DNA from: a virus
Reading direction: 5' to 3' (one strand)
IMG/VR virus record: IMGVR_UViG_3300025949_001133
Location: 1-39,515 of that record
DNA: 39,515 bases
Both the position numbers and the translations under genes were made by a program. Below the pieces are notes generated by a model. It was not told the DNA's origin. It saw only the letters and a program-made list of their open reading frames with translations, and searched no databases. Positions 24,032-32,378 of the stretch are shown here, in pieces (position 1 is the first letter of the stretch; each line of letters begins with the position of its first letter).

Positions 24032-24574
24032 ATGGCCTACTTCTACGACATCGCGCACGGCGGCTTCTACTGCGATGCCGTGCATGGACCGCGCACGATC
24101 CCAGTCCGCGATCCGGACTGGACGCCGGGCGGCGATGACACGCTCGCCGCCCCTCCGCGGGTCGAGCAGGCTAATCCGCACTGCACGCTGCCGCCGGCTG
24201 GTGACTTGGTCGTCTTGAGCGAGGACACCTATCACGCGCTGCTGGAGGGCCAGAGCCGCGGCAAACGGATCGTCGTCCGCGATGGCGCGCCCACGCTCGC
24301 GGATCCGCCGCCACCCACCATCGAGCAGATCGCCGCACGCCTGCGCGCGCAGCGCGATGCCTTGCTCGCCCCGATCACCGATGCCCTGCAGCGCCACGTG
24401 CTGCAAACCACCTACGCCCAGCCGACCACGCTGACCGACGCCGAGGCGTCGGCGCTGGCGGCCTATGCCCAGGCGCTGCGCGATGTGCCGCAGCAGCCGA
24501 ACTTTCCGCACACCGTGGTCTGGCCGGACGCACCGGCGCTGACCGACGCCATCCCCGCCACTCCCGAGGTCTAA
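24032..24574 (+). CDS. Tail fibre assembly chaperone-like protein
   Basis: 180 residues starting with ATG directly after the fibre stop. The N-terminal FYDIAHGGFYCDAVHG motif is typical of fibre-associated chaperones that begin with the same 'Y.D...GGFY' sequence. The middle (PPPTIEQIAARLRAQRDALLAPITDALQRHV) resembles the phage tail assembly chaperone family, which has an R..LL...D element. It corresponds in position to P2 gpG. It should fold or trimerise the fibre encoded next to it. Confidence 0.75.
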   Translation: MAYFYDIAHGGFYCDAVHGPRTIPVRDPDWTPGGDDTLAAPPRVEQANPHCTLPPAGDLVVLSEDTYHALLEGQSRGKRIVVRDGAPTLADPPPPTIEQIAARLRAQRDALLAPITDALQRHVLQTTYAQPTTLTDAEASALAAYAQALRDVPQQPNFPHTVVWPDAPALTDAIPATPEV

Positions 24575-24577
24575 ACC

Positions 24578-25759
24578 ATGTCCACCGCCTACCACCACGG
24601 CGCGCGCATCCAGGAAGCCAGCGATGCCCCGTACGCGCTCAAAACCGTCTCTACTGCCACCATCGGCTTCGTGGCCACCGCCTCGGATGCCGATGCGGCC
24701 GCCTTCCCGCTGGACACGCCGGTCCTGCTCACCCAGCCCAAGGCCGGCCTCGCCAAGGCCGGCACCAAGGGCACCCTCGCCCGGGCGCTCCAAGCCATCG
24801 CCGACATCGTGACCTGTCCGGTCGTGGTCGTGCGTGTCGCCGAAGGCGTGGACCCGGCGGCGACCACCTCCAACGCGGTGGGCACCGTCAACGCGGAAGG
24901 GCGCTATACCGGCCTGCAGGCGTTGCTCACTGCGGAAGCGCGCACGGGTGTGCGGCCGCGCATCCTCGGCGCGCCGGGCCTGGACACCAAGCCGGTCGCC
25001 GACGCGCTGGTCACGGTCGCCAAGCGCTTGAAGGCCTTCGCCTACGCCACCTGCGACGACTGCGCCACTCTGGCCGACGCCAAGACCTACCGCGAAGGCT
25101 TCGGCGCGCGCGAGCTGATGCTGCTGTGGCCGGACTTCACCACCTGGGACACGATGGCCAACCGCGGAGCCAAGGCACTGACGGTGGCCATGGCGCTCGG
25201 CCTGCGCGCGAAGACCGACCAGGTCGCCGGCTGGCACCGCGTGCTCTCCAATATCCCCGTGGACGGCGTGATGGGCATCAGCGCCGACGTCTACTTCGAC
25301 TACCTCACCGAGGGCACCGACGCCGACCTGCTCAACGAAGCGGGCATCACGACCCTGGTCAAGCGCAACGGCTTTCGCTTTTGGGGCTCGCGCACCTGCG
25401 ACACCAGCACGTACGTGTTCGAGTCCTACACGCGCACCGCCCAGGTGGTGGCCGACACCATCGGCGAGGGCGTGTTCGAGTACAGCGACAAGGCCATGCA
25501 CGCGAGCCTGGTCCGCGACCTGATCGATGCGATCAACGCCAAGCTGCGCGCGCTCACCCGCGAGGGCGCCCTGCTCGGTGGCCGCTGCTGGTTCGATCCG
25601 TCGTTGAACGAGACCGCTGACATGCAGGCAGGCAAGCTCGCGCTCAACTACGACTACACGCCGGTGCCGCCGCTGGAAGACCTCACGCTGCGTCAGACCT
25701 TCACCGACGTCTACATCGCCGATCTCAAGGCGGCGATCACCTCCACCAACAACGCCTGA
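24578..25759 (+). CDS. FI: Contractile tail sheath protein (P2 gpFI family)
   Basis: 393 residues (P2 gpFI has 396). Family blocks are YHHGARIQEA..A...L..VST..IGFVATA.DAD...FPLDTPVLLT, LLTA...TG..PRILGAPGLDT, the GFGARELMLLWPDF block, and the late NEAGITTLVKRNGFRFWGSRTCD. Sheath subunits polymerise around the FII tube and contract at infection. P2 has a separate promoter and the fun(Z) gene in front of FI. Here FI follows the fibre chaperone after 3 bases with neither. Confidence 0.96.
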   Translation: MSTAYHHGARIQEASDAPYALKTVSTATIGFVATASDADAAAFPLDTPVLLTQPKAGLAKAGTKGTLARALQAIADIVTCPVVVVRVAEGVDPAATTSNAVGTVNAEGRYTGLQALLTAEARTGVRPRILGAPGLDTKPVADALVTVAKRLKAFAYATCDDCATLADAKTYREGFGARELMLLWPDFTTWDTMANRGAKALTVAMALGLRAKTDQVAGWHRVLSNIPVDGVMGISADVYFDYLTEGTDADLLNEAGITTLVKRNGFRFWGSRTCDTSTYVFESYTRTAQVVADTIGEGVFEYSDKAMHASLVRDLIDAINAKLRALTREGALLGGRCWFDPSLNETADMQAGKLALNYDYTPVPPLEDLTLRQTFTDVYIADLKAAITSTNNA

Positions 25760-25779
25760 TCGCCGCAAGGAACGGAACC

Positions 25780-26292
25780 ATGAAGCTCCCGAGCAAACTG
25801 AAAAACTTCGACCTCTTCCAGAACGGCGAATCCTGGCTGGGCCTGGTACCGAGCGTCACGCTACCCAAGCTGACCCGCAAGATGGAGGACTACATCGCCG
25901 GCGGCATGGCTGGCCCCGTCGACATCGATCTCGGACAGGAAAAGATCGAGCTGGCCTTTACCGCAGGCGGCATCCTGCGCAGCGCCCTCGAACAGTACGG
26001 CGCCACCGCGGTGGATGCGGTGCAGTTGCGCTTCGCCGGGGCGTACCAGTCCGACAGCAGCAGCGGCTACAACGCCGTCGAAGTGGCGGTACGCGGCCGC
26101 TACAAGGAGTTCGATCCGGGCGACGCCAAGACGCAGGCCGACACCGAGCACAAGTTCTCCGTGTCGTGCGCCTACTACCGCCTCAGCATCGACGGTGTGC
26201 CGGTGATCGAGATCGACATGCTGGCCAACAAGCTCGTCGTCAACGGCGTGGATCGCATGGCCGCGCAGCGCGCCGCCATGGGCCACTGGTAA
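25780..26292 (+). CDS. FII: Tail tube protein (P2 gpFII family)
   Basis: 170 residues (P2 gpFII has 172), with AAGGAA before the ATG. Family pattern: LP..LKNF.LF..GESW.GLVPSVTLPKL.RK.EDY..GGM.G..DIDLG.EK.E.....GG. and a C-terminal YYRL.IDGV.VIEIDM.N...VNGVD. Tube proteins of this kind are the known trigger for some SIR2 defence proteins (DSR2), which makes the SIR2 cargo of this phage notable. Confidence 0.95.
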   Translation: MKLPSKLKNFDLFQNGESWLGLVPSVTLPKLTRKMEDYIAGGMAGPVDIDLGQEKIELAFTAGGILRSALEQYGATAVDAVQLRFAGAYQSDSSSGYNAVEVAVRGRYKEFDPGDAKTQADTEHKFSVSCAYYRLSIDGVPVIEIDMLANKLVVNGVDRMAAQRAAMGHW

Positions 26293-26324
26293 CCCTCTCC
26301 CCAACTTCACCCAGGAAATTTCCC

Positions 26325-26618
26325 ATGAACGACACCACCATGCCCGTCATCACGCTGGACGAGCCGATCCGCCGCGGCGACCAGACCCTCACCGAAGTGC
26401 GCCTGCGCAAGCCGAAGGCCGGCGAGCTGCGCGGCACCCAGTTGGTGAACCTGCTGCACATGGACATCGCCGCGCTGGAAATCGTCCTGCCGCGCATCAC
26501 CGTGCCGACCCTCACCAAGCACGAGGTCGGCCAGCTCGATCCCGCCGACATCACGCAATTCGGCTCGGAGCTGGCCTCTTTTTTGTTGACGAAGGCCAAG
26601 CGGGAGGGCTTCCCGTAA
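26325..26618 (+). CDS. E: Tail assembly protein E (P2 gpE family)
   Basis: 97 residues (P2 gpE has 91), with AGGAA before the ATG. Pattern: ITLDEPI.RG...L.EV.LRKPKAGELRG..L.......D...L..VLPRIT.P.L...EV..LDPADI..FG.EL. The gene carries a heptamer T TTT TTG at 26579-26585 in the correct phase for a -1 slip. It therefore also encodes the longer E+E' protein. Both products assist tape-measure assembly. Confidence 0.93.
   Translation: MNDTTMPVITLDEPIRRGDQTLTEVRLRKPKAGELRGTQLVNLLHMDIAALEIVLPRITVPTLTKHEVGQLDPADITQFGSELASFLLTKAKREGFP
26579..26585 (+). promoter_or_regulatory. Programmed -1 frameshift slippery site T TTT TTG
   Basis: The site is in phase with E codons (tcT TTT TTG). A -1 slip continues at 26585 in the E' frame for 54 more codons to the TAG at 26747-26749. 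P2 is known to use the same kind of slip to make E+E'. The frameshifted protein would have about 141 residues, nearly the same as in P2. Confidence 0.85.
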
Positions 26619-26749
26619 CCGTCGAAGACGCCATGGCCGACATCGCGGTGGTGTTCCATTGGCCACCGCCGACGATGGATGGCATGGACGTGAGCGAATT
26701 GGTGCAGTGGCGCGAACGCGCCCGATTGCGGAACGGCGGCGAGGACTAG
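26585..26749 (+). CDS. E': E' extension (GpE+E' frameshift product)
   Basis: A frame -1 relative to E, open without its own Shine-Dalgarno. It contains the P2 GpE' family signature MADIAVVFHWPPPTMDGMDV and then LVQWRERARLR. The ATG at 26633 is not thought to be a start. The segment is made as a C-terminal extension of E by slippage at 26579-26585. It stops one base before the GTG of T. E/E' proteins are tail assembly chaperones equivalent to lambda G/GT. Confidence 0.85.
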   Translation, partial: VDEGQAGGLPVTVEDAMADIAVVFHWPPPTMDGMDVSELVQWRERARLRNGGED

Positions 26750-26750
26750 C

Positions 26751-29567
26751 GTGGATCTCAAACTCAGTGTCCTGTTGAACATGATCGACAAGGTGACCGC
26801 GCCCTTGCGCGGCATCGCCGGCAGTTCCGCCGCCACGTCCAAGGCGCTGCGCGAGACCCGCCAGCGCCTGAAGGACCTGCAGAAGGCGCAGGACGATTTG
26901 AAGGGTTTCCGCCAGCTCAAGGCCGGCACCCAGGCCCTGGGTACCCAGCTAGCGGCGGCACGCCAACGCGCTACCGAGCTGGGGCGCGCCCTCGCCAGCA
27001 CCACGAACCCGACCCGGCAGCAGACCCGGGAATTCGCCGCGGCAAAGCGCCAGGCCGACGCGCTGGGCGGGCAGTACCAGGCCAACGTCCGCCGACTGCA
27101 ATCCCTACGCGAAGGCCTGGGCGCCGCCGGCATCCACACGCGCCACCTGGCCGGCCATGAGCGGCGCCTGCGCGACGACATCGCCGCGGCGAACGCGCAG
27201 CTGGGCGAACAGCAGAAGAAACTCGGCGCGCTCACCCAGCAGCAACAGAAGATGGCTGCGGCGCGGCAGAGCTTCGAGCGCAACTCGGCGACGGCCGCGC
27301 ACCTGACCGTCGGCGGCTACGCCACCCGGGAGACGGGCAAGCACCTGCTGGACGCGATCAGCCCCACGGTGACCGAGGCGAAGGCCTGGACGGCGCAGGT
27401 CGCACAACTACGCGCCATGGGTGTCGGGGATGCCTTGGTCACCGATGCGGTGAAGTTCGCGCGGGCGCAGGACATCATGGGCACGAGCGCGACCGAGACG
27501 TTGAAGCTCCTGAAAGAGTCCTACAGCGTCCTGCGCGACATGCACGAAGCGGAGGCGGTCACGCCCTACCTCGCGCGGATGAAGTTCGGCATCGAGACCG
27601 TGATGGCCCAGGGCGGGCATGGCGAGGGGCACGGCGAGACCGCCGAGACGATGTTCATGGACCTGCTCAAGGTGGCCGAATTGCGCGGCGCCGCCAAGAG
27701 CCCGGAAAGCCTGAAGCGCGTGCTGGACTTCGCCACGCAGGCTTACGTCGCCTCGGGCGGCCTGGTGAAGTCCGAAGACCTGCTCAACATGATCAAGACC
27801 GGCGGCGTGGCCGCCAAGCAGTTGGACGATCAGTCGTTCTTCTTTGGGCTGCTGCATACCGTGCAGGAAATGGGTGGTCACCGCGCCGGTACAGGTCTTG
27901 CGACGGCCTACCAGAACTGGGCGGCCGGCCGATCCACCCGGCAGTCCGCCGATGAGCTGTTCCAGCTGGGCCTGCTCAAACCCGGCGCCATCGAAGTCCA
28001 TGAGAAGACGGGCCACCTCAAGAAACTGCTGCCCGATGCACTGAAAGAGGGCGACCTCTATCGGAGCAACCCGTTCGAGTACCTGATGACGCGCGTCATC
28101 CCGAAGCTCAACCCGGACGGCCAGCTCTCCGACCAGCAGGTGGTGAGCAAGATCAACGCGCTGTTCTCGGGCCGCAAGGGCGGCGACCTGTTCGCGTCGC
28201 TGTTCATGGAGCGCGCCAACATCGCCAAGCACCTGGCCGCGGCACCGAAGGCCTACGGCGTGGACGCGCTGTACAACCTGGCCGGCCAGAACGCCGCCGG
28301 CCAGGAAGCGGAACTGCTGGCTCGCAAATCGGACCTCTATCGCGAGCTGGGCGAGCAGTTGCTGCCGCTCTACGTCGCGTCCTTAAGCAAGCTGGTGGGT
28401 GTGCTGCGCGCCGTGAACACCTGGTCGCAGCGCCATCCGATGCTGGCCAAGGGCATGGGGGTGGTCGCAGGCAGCGCAGGCGTACTGCTAGCCACGGTGG
28501 GCAGTCTGATGGTGGCGCTGGGCGGCCTGCTCGGTCAGTTCGCATTGCTGCGCTACGCGATGCGCCTGGGCGGCCTGCGTCTGGGTGCGCTCGGAGGGGA
28601 AGGCGGGCTGCTGTCACGCCTGCCGATGCTCAGCCGCCTATTCCCCACCCTCGCTACTGGCGCTCGTGCGGCGATGCTGGCGATCACCGGCGTGAGCCTG
28701 CCGGTCGCCGCGCTGATCGCGGCAGTCATCGTCGCGGCGCTCGCCGTGCGTCGCTACTGGCAGCCGATCTCCGCCTGGTTCGCTGGCGTATGGGAAGGCA
28801 TCGGCCAGGCGGTGGGGCCGGTGTTCGACGAGATCGGTCGTGCGCTCGCGCCGCTCAAGCCGGCCTTCGACGTGATCGTCGGGTGCCTGGTCAGCGTGTG
28901 GCGCTGGATCTCGCAGCTGTTGGAACCCATGCAGGCCACCCAGGAGCAGATGGCCGGCGCCCGGGCGGCCGGCGTGGCGTTCGGGCAGCTGGTCGGCGCC
29001 GCGATCCGCGGCGTGGTACAGACCGTCACCTTCGGCGTGCAGATGTTCGTGGCGCTCGGCGAAGCCATCGGCACGGCGGCGGGCTGGGTGGTGGTGCATT
29101 GGGAGCCGGTCAAGGCTTGGTTCGCCGAGATGTGGCAGAGCGTGGAGAACGCCGCGCGCAAGACGCTCGACTGGATCGCCGAGAAGCTCGGCGCCGTACG
29201 CGAGCTGATCGATCGCATTCGTCATCTGGGGCAGAGCAACCCGGTGGCGCCACCGGGCACCACGCCTATCGACTGGATCACCGGCGATGACCAGGACAAG
29301 GCCCGCAAGATCGCCGACGCCATCGCTCGCACGCCCCTGGCCGGCGGCGAGGCGACGGGCCAGGGAGCCAGCCTGGTCAGCTCCGCCCCGCCGATGGGCG
29401 TGCGCTCACCGAAGACCATGGTCATGCAGGGCGACCAAGTCACGATGCATGTGGATGCCCGCGGTAACGATCCGGACGCGGTGCGCCGCCAGGTCGCGGA
29501 TGCCATGGCCCGCCACGAACGCAGCAAGCAGGTGCGCGCACGCTCCGCCTTTAGCGACGAGGATTGA
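26751..29567 (+). CDS. T: Tail tape measure protein (P2 gpT family)
   Basis: 938 residues (P2 gpT has 815), GTG start. The N-terminal ~200 residues are coiled coil (LRETRQRLKDLQKAQDDLKGF..., QLGEQQKKLGALTQQQQKM). A central phage-tape domain follows (MGVGDALVTDAVKFARAQDIMGTSATETLKLLKESYSVLRDMHEAE). Hydrophobic membrane-active segments come next (GMGVVAGSAGVLLATVGSLMVALGGLL; LPVAALIAAVIVAALAV), then a W-rich region. Its length sets tail length, so tails slightly longer than P2 are expected. Downstream genes U and D close the operon. Confidence 0.94.
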   Translation: MDLKLSVLLNMIDKVTAPLRGIAGSSAATSKALRETRQRLKDLQKAQDDLKGFRQLKAGTQALGTQLAAARQRATELGRALASTTNPTRQQTREFAAAKRQADALGGQYQANVRRLQSLREGLGAAGIHTRHLAGHERRLRDDIAAANAQLGEQQKKLGALTQQQQKMAAARQSFERNSATAAHLTVGGYATRETGKHLLDAISPTVTEAKAWTAQVAQLRAMGVGDALVTDAVKFARAQDIMGTSATETLKLLKESYSVLRDMHEAEAVTPYLARMKFGIETVMAQGGHGEGHGETAETMFMDLLKVAELRGAAKSPESLKRVLDFATQAYVASGGLVKSEDLLNMIKTGGVAAKQLDDQSFFFGLLHTVQEMGGHRAGTGLATAYQNWAAGRSTRQSADELFQLGLLKPGAIEVHEKTGHLKKLLPDALKEGDLYRSNPFEYLMTRVIPKLNPDGQLSDQQVVSKINALFSGRKGGDLFASLFMERANIAKHLAAAPKAYGVDALYNLAGQNAAGQEAELLARKSDLYRELGEQLLPLYVASLSKLVGVLRAVNTWSQRHPMLAKGMGVVAGSAGVLLATVGSLMVALGGLLGQFALLRYAMRLGGLRLGALGGEGGLLSRLPMLSRLFPTLATGARAAMLAITGVSLPVAALIAAVIVAALAVRRYWQPISAWFAGVWEGIGQAVGPVFDEIGRALAPLKPAFDVIVGCLVSVWRWISQLLEPMQATQEQMAGARAAGVAFGQLVGAAIRGVVQTVTFGVQMFVALGEAIGTAAGWVVVHWEPVKAWFAEMWQSVENAARKTLDWIAEKLGAVRELIDRIRHLGQSNPVAPPGTTPIDWITGDDQDKARKIADAIARTPLAGGEATGQGASLVSSAPPMGVRSPKTMVMQGDQVTMHVDARGNDPDAVRRQVADAMARHERSKQVRARSAFSDED

Positions 29568-29569
29568 GG

Positions 29570-30037
29570 ATGGATGGGATGGTCTTGATGGCCTTCGGGC
29601 CGTTCGTGTTCGGCATGCGCACCGTGGCCTACGAAGAGCTGCAACGCCAGATGCAGTTCAAGCACGCCGCCAATGCGCGGCTGGGCAAGCGCGACGCCTA
29701 TCAGATCGTGAGTCCCGGCACCGAAATGCTCACGCTGTCGGGTGTCGTGGCGCCGGAGGTTTCGGGCACGCTCGCCTCGATCACGCAGCTGGAAACGATG
29801 GGCAGCGAGGGACGTGCCTACGTCCTGGTCGATGGCGCCGGCCATATCTACGGCGTCTACTTCATCGACAGCCTGCAAACCACGCAGAGCGCGATCCACA
29901 GCGATGGTACGCCGCGGAAGGTGACCTTCTCGCTCACGCTGTGCCGCAGCGACGACGAGCCCGCCGATGAGGCCAGCGACGACCTGGCCGGCGGTCCCTC
30001 GCCCGAGGCGCAGGAGCGCACTCGAGCCACCGCATGA
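29570..30037 (+). CDS. U: Tail protein U (P2 gpU family)
   Basis: About 155 residues (P2 gpU has 159). It starts with ATG 29570, or 29579 which also has GAGGA upstream. Pattern: MVLMAFGPFVFGMRTVAYEELQRQ...RH.ANARLG.R.AYQ..GPG.E.LTLSG...PE, IYG.YFI.SLQTT.S.....GTPRK. The C-terminal ~30 residues are acidic and variable. It sits with the tape measure at the tail hub. Confidence 0.92.
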   Translation: MDGMVLMAFGPFVFGMRTVAYEELQRQMQFKHAANARLGKRDAYQIVSPGTEMLTLSGVVAPEVSGTLASITQLETMGSEGRAYVLVDGAGHIYGVYFIDSLQTTQSAIHSDGTPRKVTFSLTLCRSDDEPADEASDDLAGGPSPEAQERTRATA

Positions 30038-31083
30038 TCGTCCAGCCGACCAATCCGCTGCTGCGCCCCACCTGCCAGATCACCATTGACGGCAAGGACC
30101 GCACCGCGCGGATCATGCCGCACCTGATCCAGCTGACCGTGGAGTCCCATCGCCAGGATCACGCGGACACCGTAAGTTTGAATCTGGACGACAGCCAGGG
30201 GCAGATCGCCCTGCCGCGCCGCGGTGTGGAGATGCGGGTGATGCTGGGCTTTGAAGGGCTCGGCATATCGCTGCAAGGCACCTACCACGTCGACGAGATC
30301 GAACACAGCGGCACGCCCGACACGGTGAGCATCGTGGCGCGCAGCGCCAAGCTGACGCGCGAACTGCGATCACGCAAGGAGCGCAGTTGGAATCAGACCA
30401 CCGTCGGGCACGTGGTGCGCGTCATCGCGGGCGAACATCAGCTCACGCCGCGCGTGGCGGAGAGCCTGGACCACCTGCCGGTGCAGCACCTGGCGCAGAC
30501 GGAATCCGACGTCGCGCTGCTGCGCCGCCTGGGCAAGATGTGGGATGCGGTGGCGACGGTGAAGGCGGGCAATCTGCTGTTCATGCCGGTCGGCGCCGCC
30601 CAGACGGCCAGTGGAAAGCCGCTCGAACAACTGGTCTTGCAGCGTGCGGATGGTGATCTGCATCGCTTCCACGAAGCCGACCGGGACGCCTACACCGGGA
30701 TCCGCGCGCGCTGGCACGACGTGGGCGCCGGGCGCGGTCGCACGGTGCTGGCTGGCACCGCTGGACATGTGAAGTTTTTACGCGGCGATTTCGCCAGCCA
30801 GGAGGACGCCGAGCGCGCCGCCGAGGCCGAGCTGGCCCGCGTACGCCGCGGCGCGTCCACCTTCTCCCTGGACATTGCTATTGGACGTCCGGACCTCTAC
30901 CCCGAAATGCCAGCGCGCACGCGCGGATGGAAACCGGAGGTGGATGCCATCGACTGGATCGTCGTCAAGGCGACGCACAGCCTCACGCCGAATAATGGCT
31001 ACACCACCAGCGTGGAGTTGGAAAGCCGGGCGACCGCTAGCGAAACCGCTGCAGCGAATGAAAGCGACGAGAAACCGGTGTGA
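30034..31083 (+). CDS. D: Late control/baseplate hub protein D (P2 gpD family)
   Basis: 349 residues (P2 gpD has 387), with a 4-base overlap with U. Conserved: L..TV.SH...HADTV.L.LDD..G.I.LPRRG......LG.....L..G.Y.VDEIEHSG.PD...I.ARSA, the R...W..TTVG.VV..IA..H.L.P...... segment, and the C-terminal V.AT.HSL...GYTT..ELE. gpD forms the hub on which V is mounted. It is the last gene of the late operon. No obvious terminator hairpin follows before the convergent small gene. Confidence 0.94.
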   Translation: MIVQPTNPLLRPTCQITIDGKDRTARIMPHLIQLTVESHRQDHADTVSLNLDDSQGQIALPRRGVEMRVMLGFEGLGISLQGTYHVDEIEHSGTPDTVSIVARSAKLTRELRSRKERSWNQTTVGHVVRVIAGEHQLTPRVAESLDHLPVQHLAQTESDVALLRRLGKMWDAVATVKAGNLLFMPVGAAQTASGKPLEQLVLQRADGDLHRFHEADRDAYTGIRARWHDVGAGRGRTVLAGTAGHVKFLRGDFASQEDAERAAEAELARVRRGASTFSLDIAIGRPDLYPEMPARTRGWKPEVDAIDWIVVKATHSLTPNNGYTTSVELESRATASETAAANESDEKPV

Positions 31084-31143
31084 GCAGGCCAAAAGGAGTG
31101 CGGTAAGTTAGGCACATCGCACCACCACAAGTTGCCAAGCACG

Positions 31144-31344
31144 CTACAAAGTGACGTCGATGTAGAAACGCGTCGGCGCGTCACCCGGCCGATACACACC
31201 GATATTGCAGGTAGTTCCATCCGTGAATTGGATGAAGACCTCCTGGTCATGGGTCATTGCTTTTTCCACGACACAGGCTTTCTCAATGGTTTTTCCTTCG
31301 ATGTCAGGGCAGCGGTTAATAGCGACTTTCTCTGGCATTCGCAT
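31144..31344 (-). CDS. Small conserved-looking unknown protein
   Basis: 66 residues. The start at 31344 (MRMPEKVAINRCPD) has GGAGG seven bases upstream and is preferred over the longer frame from 31368. It contains a VVEKAMTHDQEVFIQFTDGTTCNIGVYRPG segment, a compact beta-rich pattern with the FTDGT motif of many small phage proteins. I do not recognise it as a named family. It is A+T-rich upstream (31378-31420), where its promoter probably lies. It converges on D with 60 bases between. Confidence 0.6.
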   Translation of the reverse strand: MRMPEKVAINRCPDIEGKTIEKACVVEKAMTHDQEVFIQFTDGTTCNIGVYRPGDAPTRFYIDVTL

Positions 31345-31439
31345 CTGTTTGACCTCCGCATTGTGCAAAGCGGAAGCATTATTTTAATAATAGTTACGTT
31401 AGATAAAAATAAAAGCTACCAAGTAGCGGCGCCATCGAG

Positions 31440-31574
31440 TTACCTGGCCAATTGATCGCCAATGAGGCGATGCTCCGTGCATGCATTTTCATGACGCTTA
31501 GCCATCAAGGCATATAGCTCCCGACGGAGCACGCCAAGGGCCTCTATTGGAAGCGAACGAATTGTCATGGTCAT
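31440..31574 (-). CDS. Doubtful small ORF behind the repressor
   Basis: 44 codons from ATG 31574 (MTMTIRSLPIEALGVLRREL...), helical and charged, following the repressor on the same strand. A longer frame from 31709 overlaps the repressor and looks spurious. The ribosome binding site (GGAG, 13 bases away) is poor. It is listed because otherwise this stretch is empty. Confidence 0.3.
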   Translation of the reverse strand: MTMTIRSLPIEALGVLRRELYALMAKRHENACTEHRLIGDQLAR

Positions 31575-31636
31575 CGCTAGATCATGCTCCAGCGTATGGT
31601 CGTCCTGGGCCCGCCAGACGTGCCACGTATTCGATG

Positions 31637-32023
31637 TTATGCCGAGGGATGATTCGACAACCACTCGGCGTATTCGGGAACGGCGCGCTTCATCTGCTGT
31701 TCCAGCCACACCAATTCTTCGGCGGGCTTGCTTTGCTCCCAGGCGAGGATGAACTCGACCAGACGCTTGCCCTGCGTGGTGGTGGCCTTGGGAACGACGG
31801 CATCACGCCGTGCGCTACCGGCATCGAAAAGCAGCCAATCCATCGACAGCCCCTCTTGCTCGGCAATCTCGCTCATGATCTGGACCGGCGGGGTGTTGCG
31901 CTTGATCCAGTTGCTGATGGCGCTGGGCCCCACCCCCAGGCGCTCGGCAAGCGCCATATTGGTGGGCGTCCCCAGGACTTCGCCTAACCGCTGAATAATC
32001 TGGTCGGTCTTCAATCGGGCCAC
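31637..32023 (-). CDS. CI-type lysogeny repressor (Phage_CI_repr-like)
   Basis: The GTG at 32023 is chosen because similarity starts there (VARLKTDQIIQRLGEVLG) and an AAGGGG ribosome binding site lies upstream. The longer frame to 32161 runs through the operators. The product has 128 residues. The N-terminal helix-turn-helix (TPTNMALAERLGVGPSAISNWIKRNT, about 19-44) has the Phage_CI_repr fold pattern with the NWI..N.P recognition segment, followed by a ..MDWLLF motif. The C-terminal ~65 residues are helical. There is no S24 peptidase domain, so it should not be RecA-cleaved. It is transcribed away from the early operon, and its likely operators lie just upstream. Confidence 0.85.
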   Translation of the reverse strand: MARLKTDQIIQRLGEVLGTPTNMALAERLGVGPSAISNWIKRNTPPVQIMSEIAEQEGLSMDWLLFDAGSARRDAVVPKATTTQGKRLVEFILAWEQSKPAEELVWLEQQMKRAVPEYAEWLSNHPSA

Positions 32024-32026
32024 TCC

Positions 32027-32047
32027 AATTTCACCCCTTATGAAATT
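32027..32047. promoter_or_regulatory. Repressor operator O1, AATTTCA-N7-TGAAATT
   Basis: A perfect 7-bp inverted repeat with a 7-bp spacer right in front of the repressor start. Together with O2 it defines the shared ATTTCA-N7-TGAAAT pattern. Its position over the repressor leader implies autoregulation (inferred). Confidence 0.75.
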
Positions 32048-32062
32048 TGAGCGAAATACCCG

Positions 32063-32091
32063 TTGAAATTTCACTCTGTGTGAAATAGCAT
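32063..32091 (+). promoter_or_regulatory. Early promoter (rightward)
   Basis: -35 TTGAAA at 32063-32068 and -10 TAGCAT at 32086-32091 with a 17-bp spacer. The start point would be near 32098, leaving a leader of ~25 bases before the first early gene. Operator O2 lies inside the spacer. Confidence 0.7.
32068..32086. promoter_or_regulatory. Repressor operator O2, ATTTCA-N7-TGAAAT
   Basis: The same dyad as O1, with a centre-to-centre distance of 40 bp (about four helical turns). It fills the spacer between the -35 and -10 of the early promoter, so a bound repressor would block RNA polymerase. Confidence 0.75.
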
Positions 32092-32123
32092 CTTCGAAGT
32101 GCTCAACTTCGTGATCGTAACTC

Positions 32124-32375
32124 ATGCGCATAGCTAACTCCCTTGCTGGCCCCAAGCCCACGACCTATGCGCCTCGCAGCCAGGAAAAGCGGCCGCGGGT
32201 CAGCGTGGGCTTGCCTCCCGACCAATTCACCACATGTGTCGCTCTTTCACGAGCGGACCAGTGCAGCGTGGCGTCCATCGTGCTGGCGGTGTTCCAGCAC
32301 GGACTGCCTAGCTATCTGTTATCGCGGGAGGCTCAGCGCGAGGAAGGATGCGTAGCGCCGGTGTACGAGGGTTGA
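32124..32375 (+). CDS. First early gene, small putative regulator
   Basis: 83 residues. The region KRPRVSVGLPPDQFTTCVALSRADQCSVASIVLAVFQHGL looks like a small ribbon-helix-helix-type or Cox-like DNA-binding protein: a basic strand, then two helices. The match is weak. As the first gene of the early operon it is in the usual place for a Cro/Cox antirepressor that favours lytic growth (inferred). No good Shine-Dalgarno is seen before the ATG. The stop is 4 bases before the Ogr-like start. Confidence 0.55.
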   Translation: MRIANSLAGPKPTTYAPRSQEKRPRVSVGLPPDQFTTCVALSRADQCSVASIVLAVFQHGLPSYLLSREAQREEGCVAPVYEG

Positions 32376-32378
32376 ACG

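Noticed and set aside
23069-25768. 899-codon minus-strand frame opposite the fibre, chaperone and sheath genes
   Set aside because: It is antisense to conserved tail genes and rich in Arg, Gly and Val with no motif.
26325-26618. E as a truncated pseudogene
   Set aside because: The short frame is normal. The slippery site and the E' frame show the P2-type programmed frameshift.
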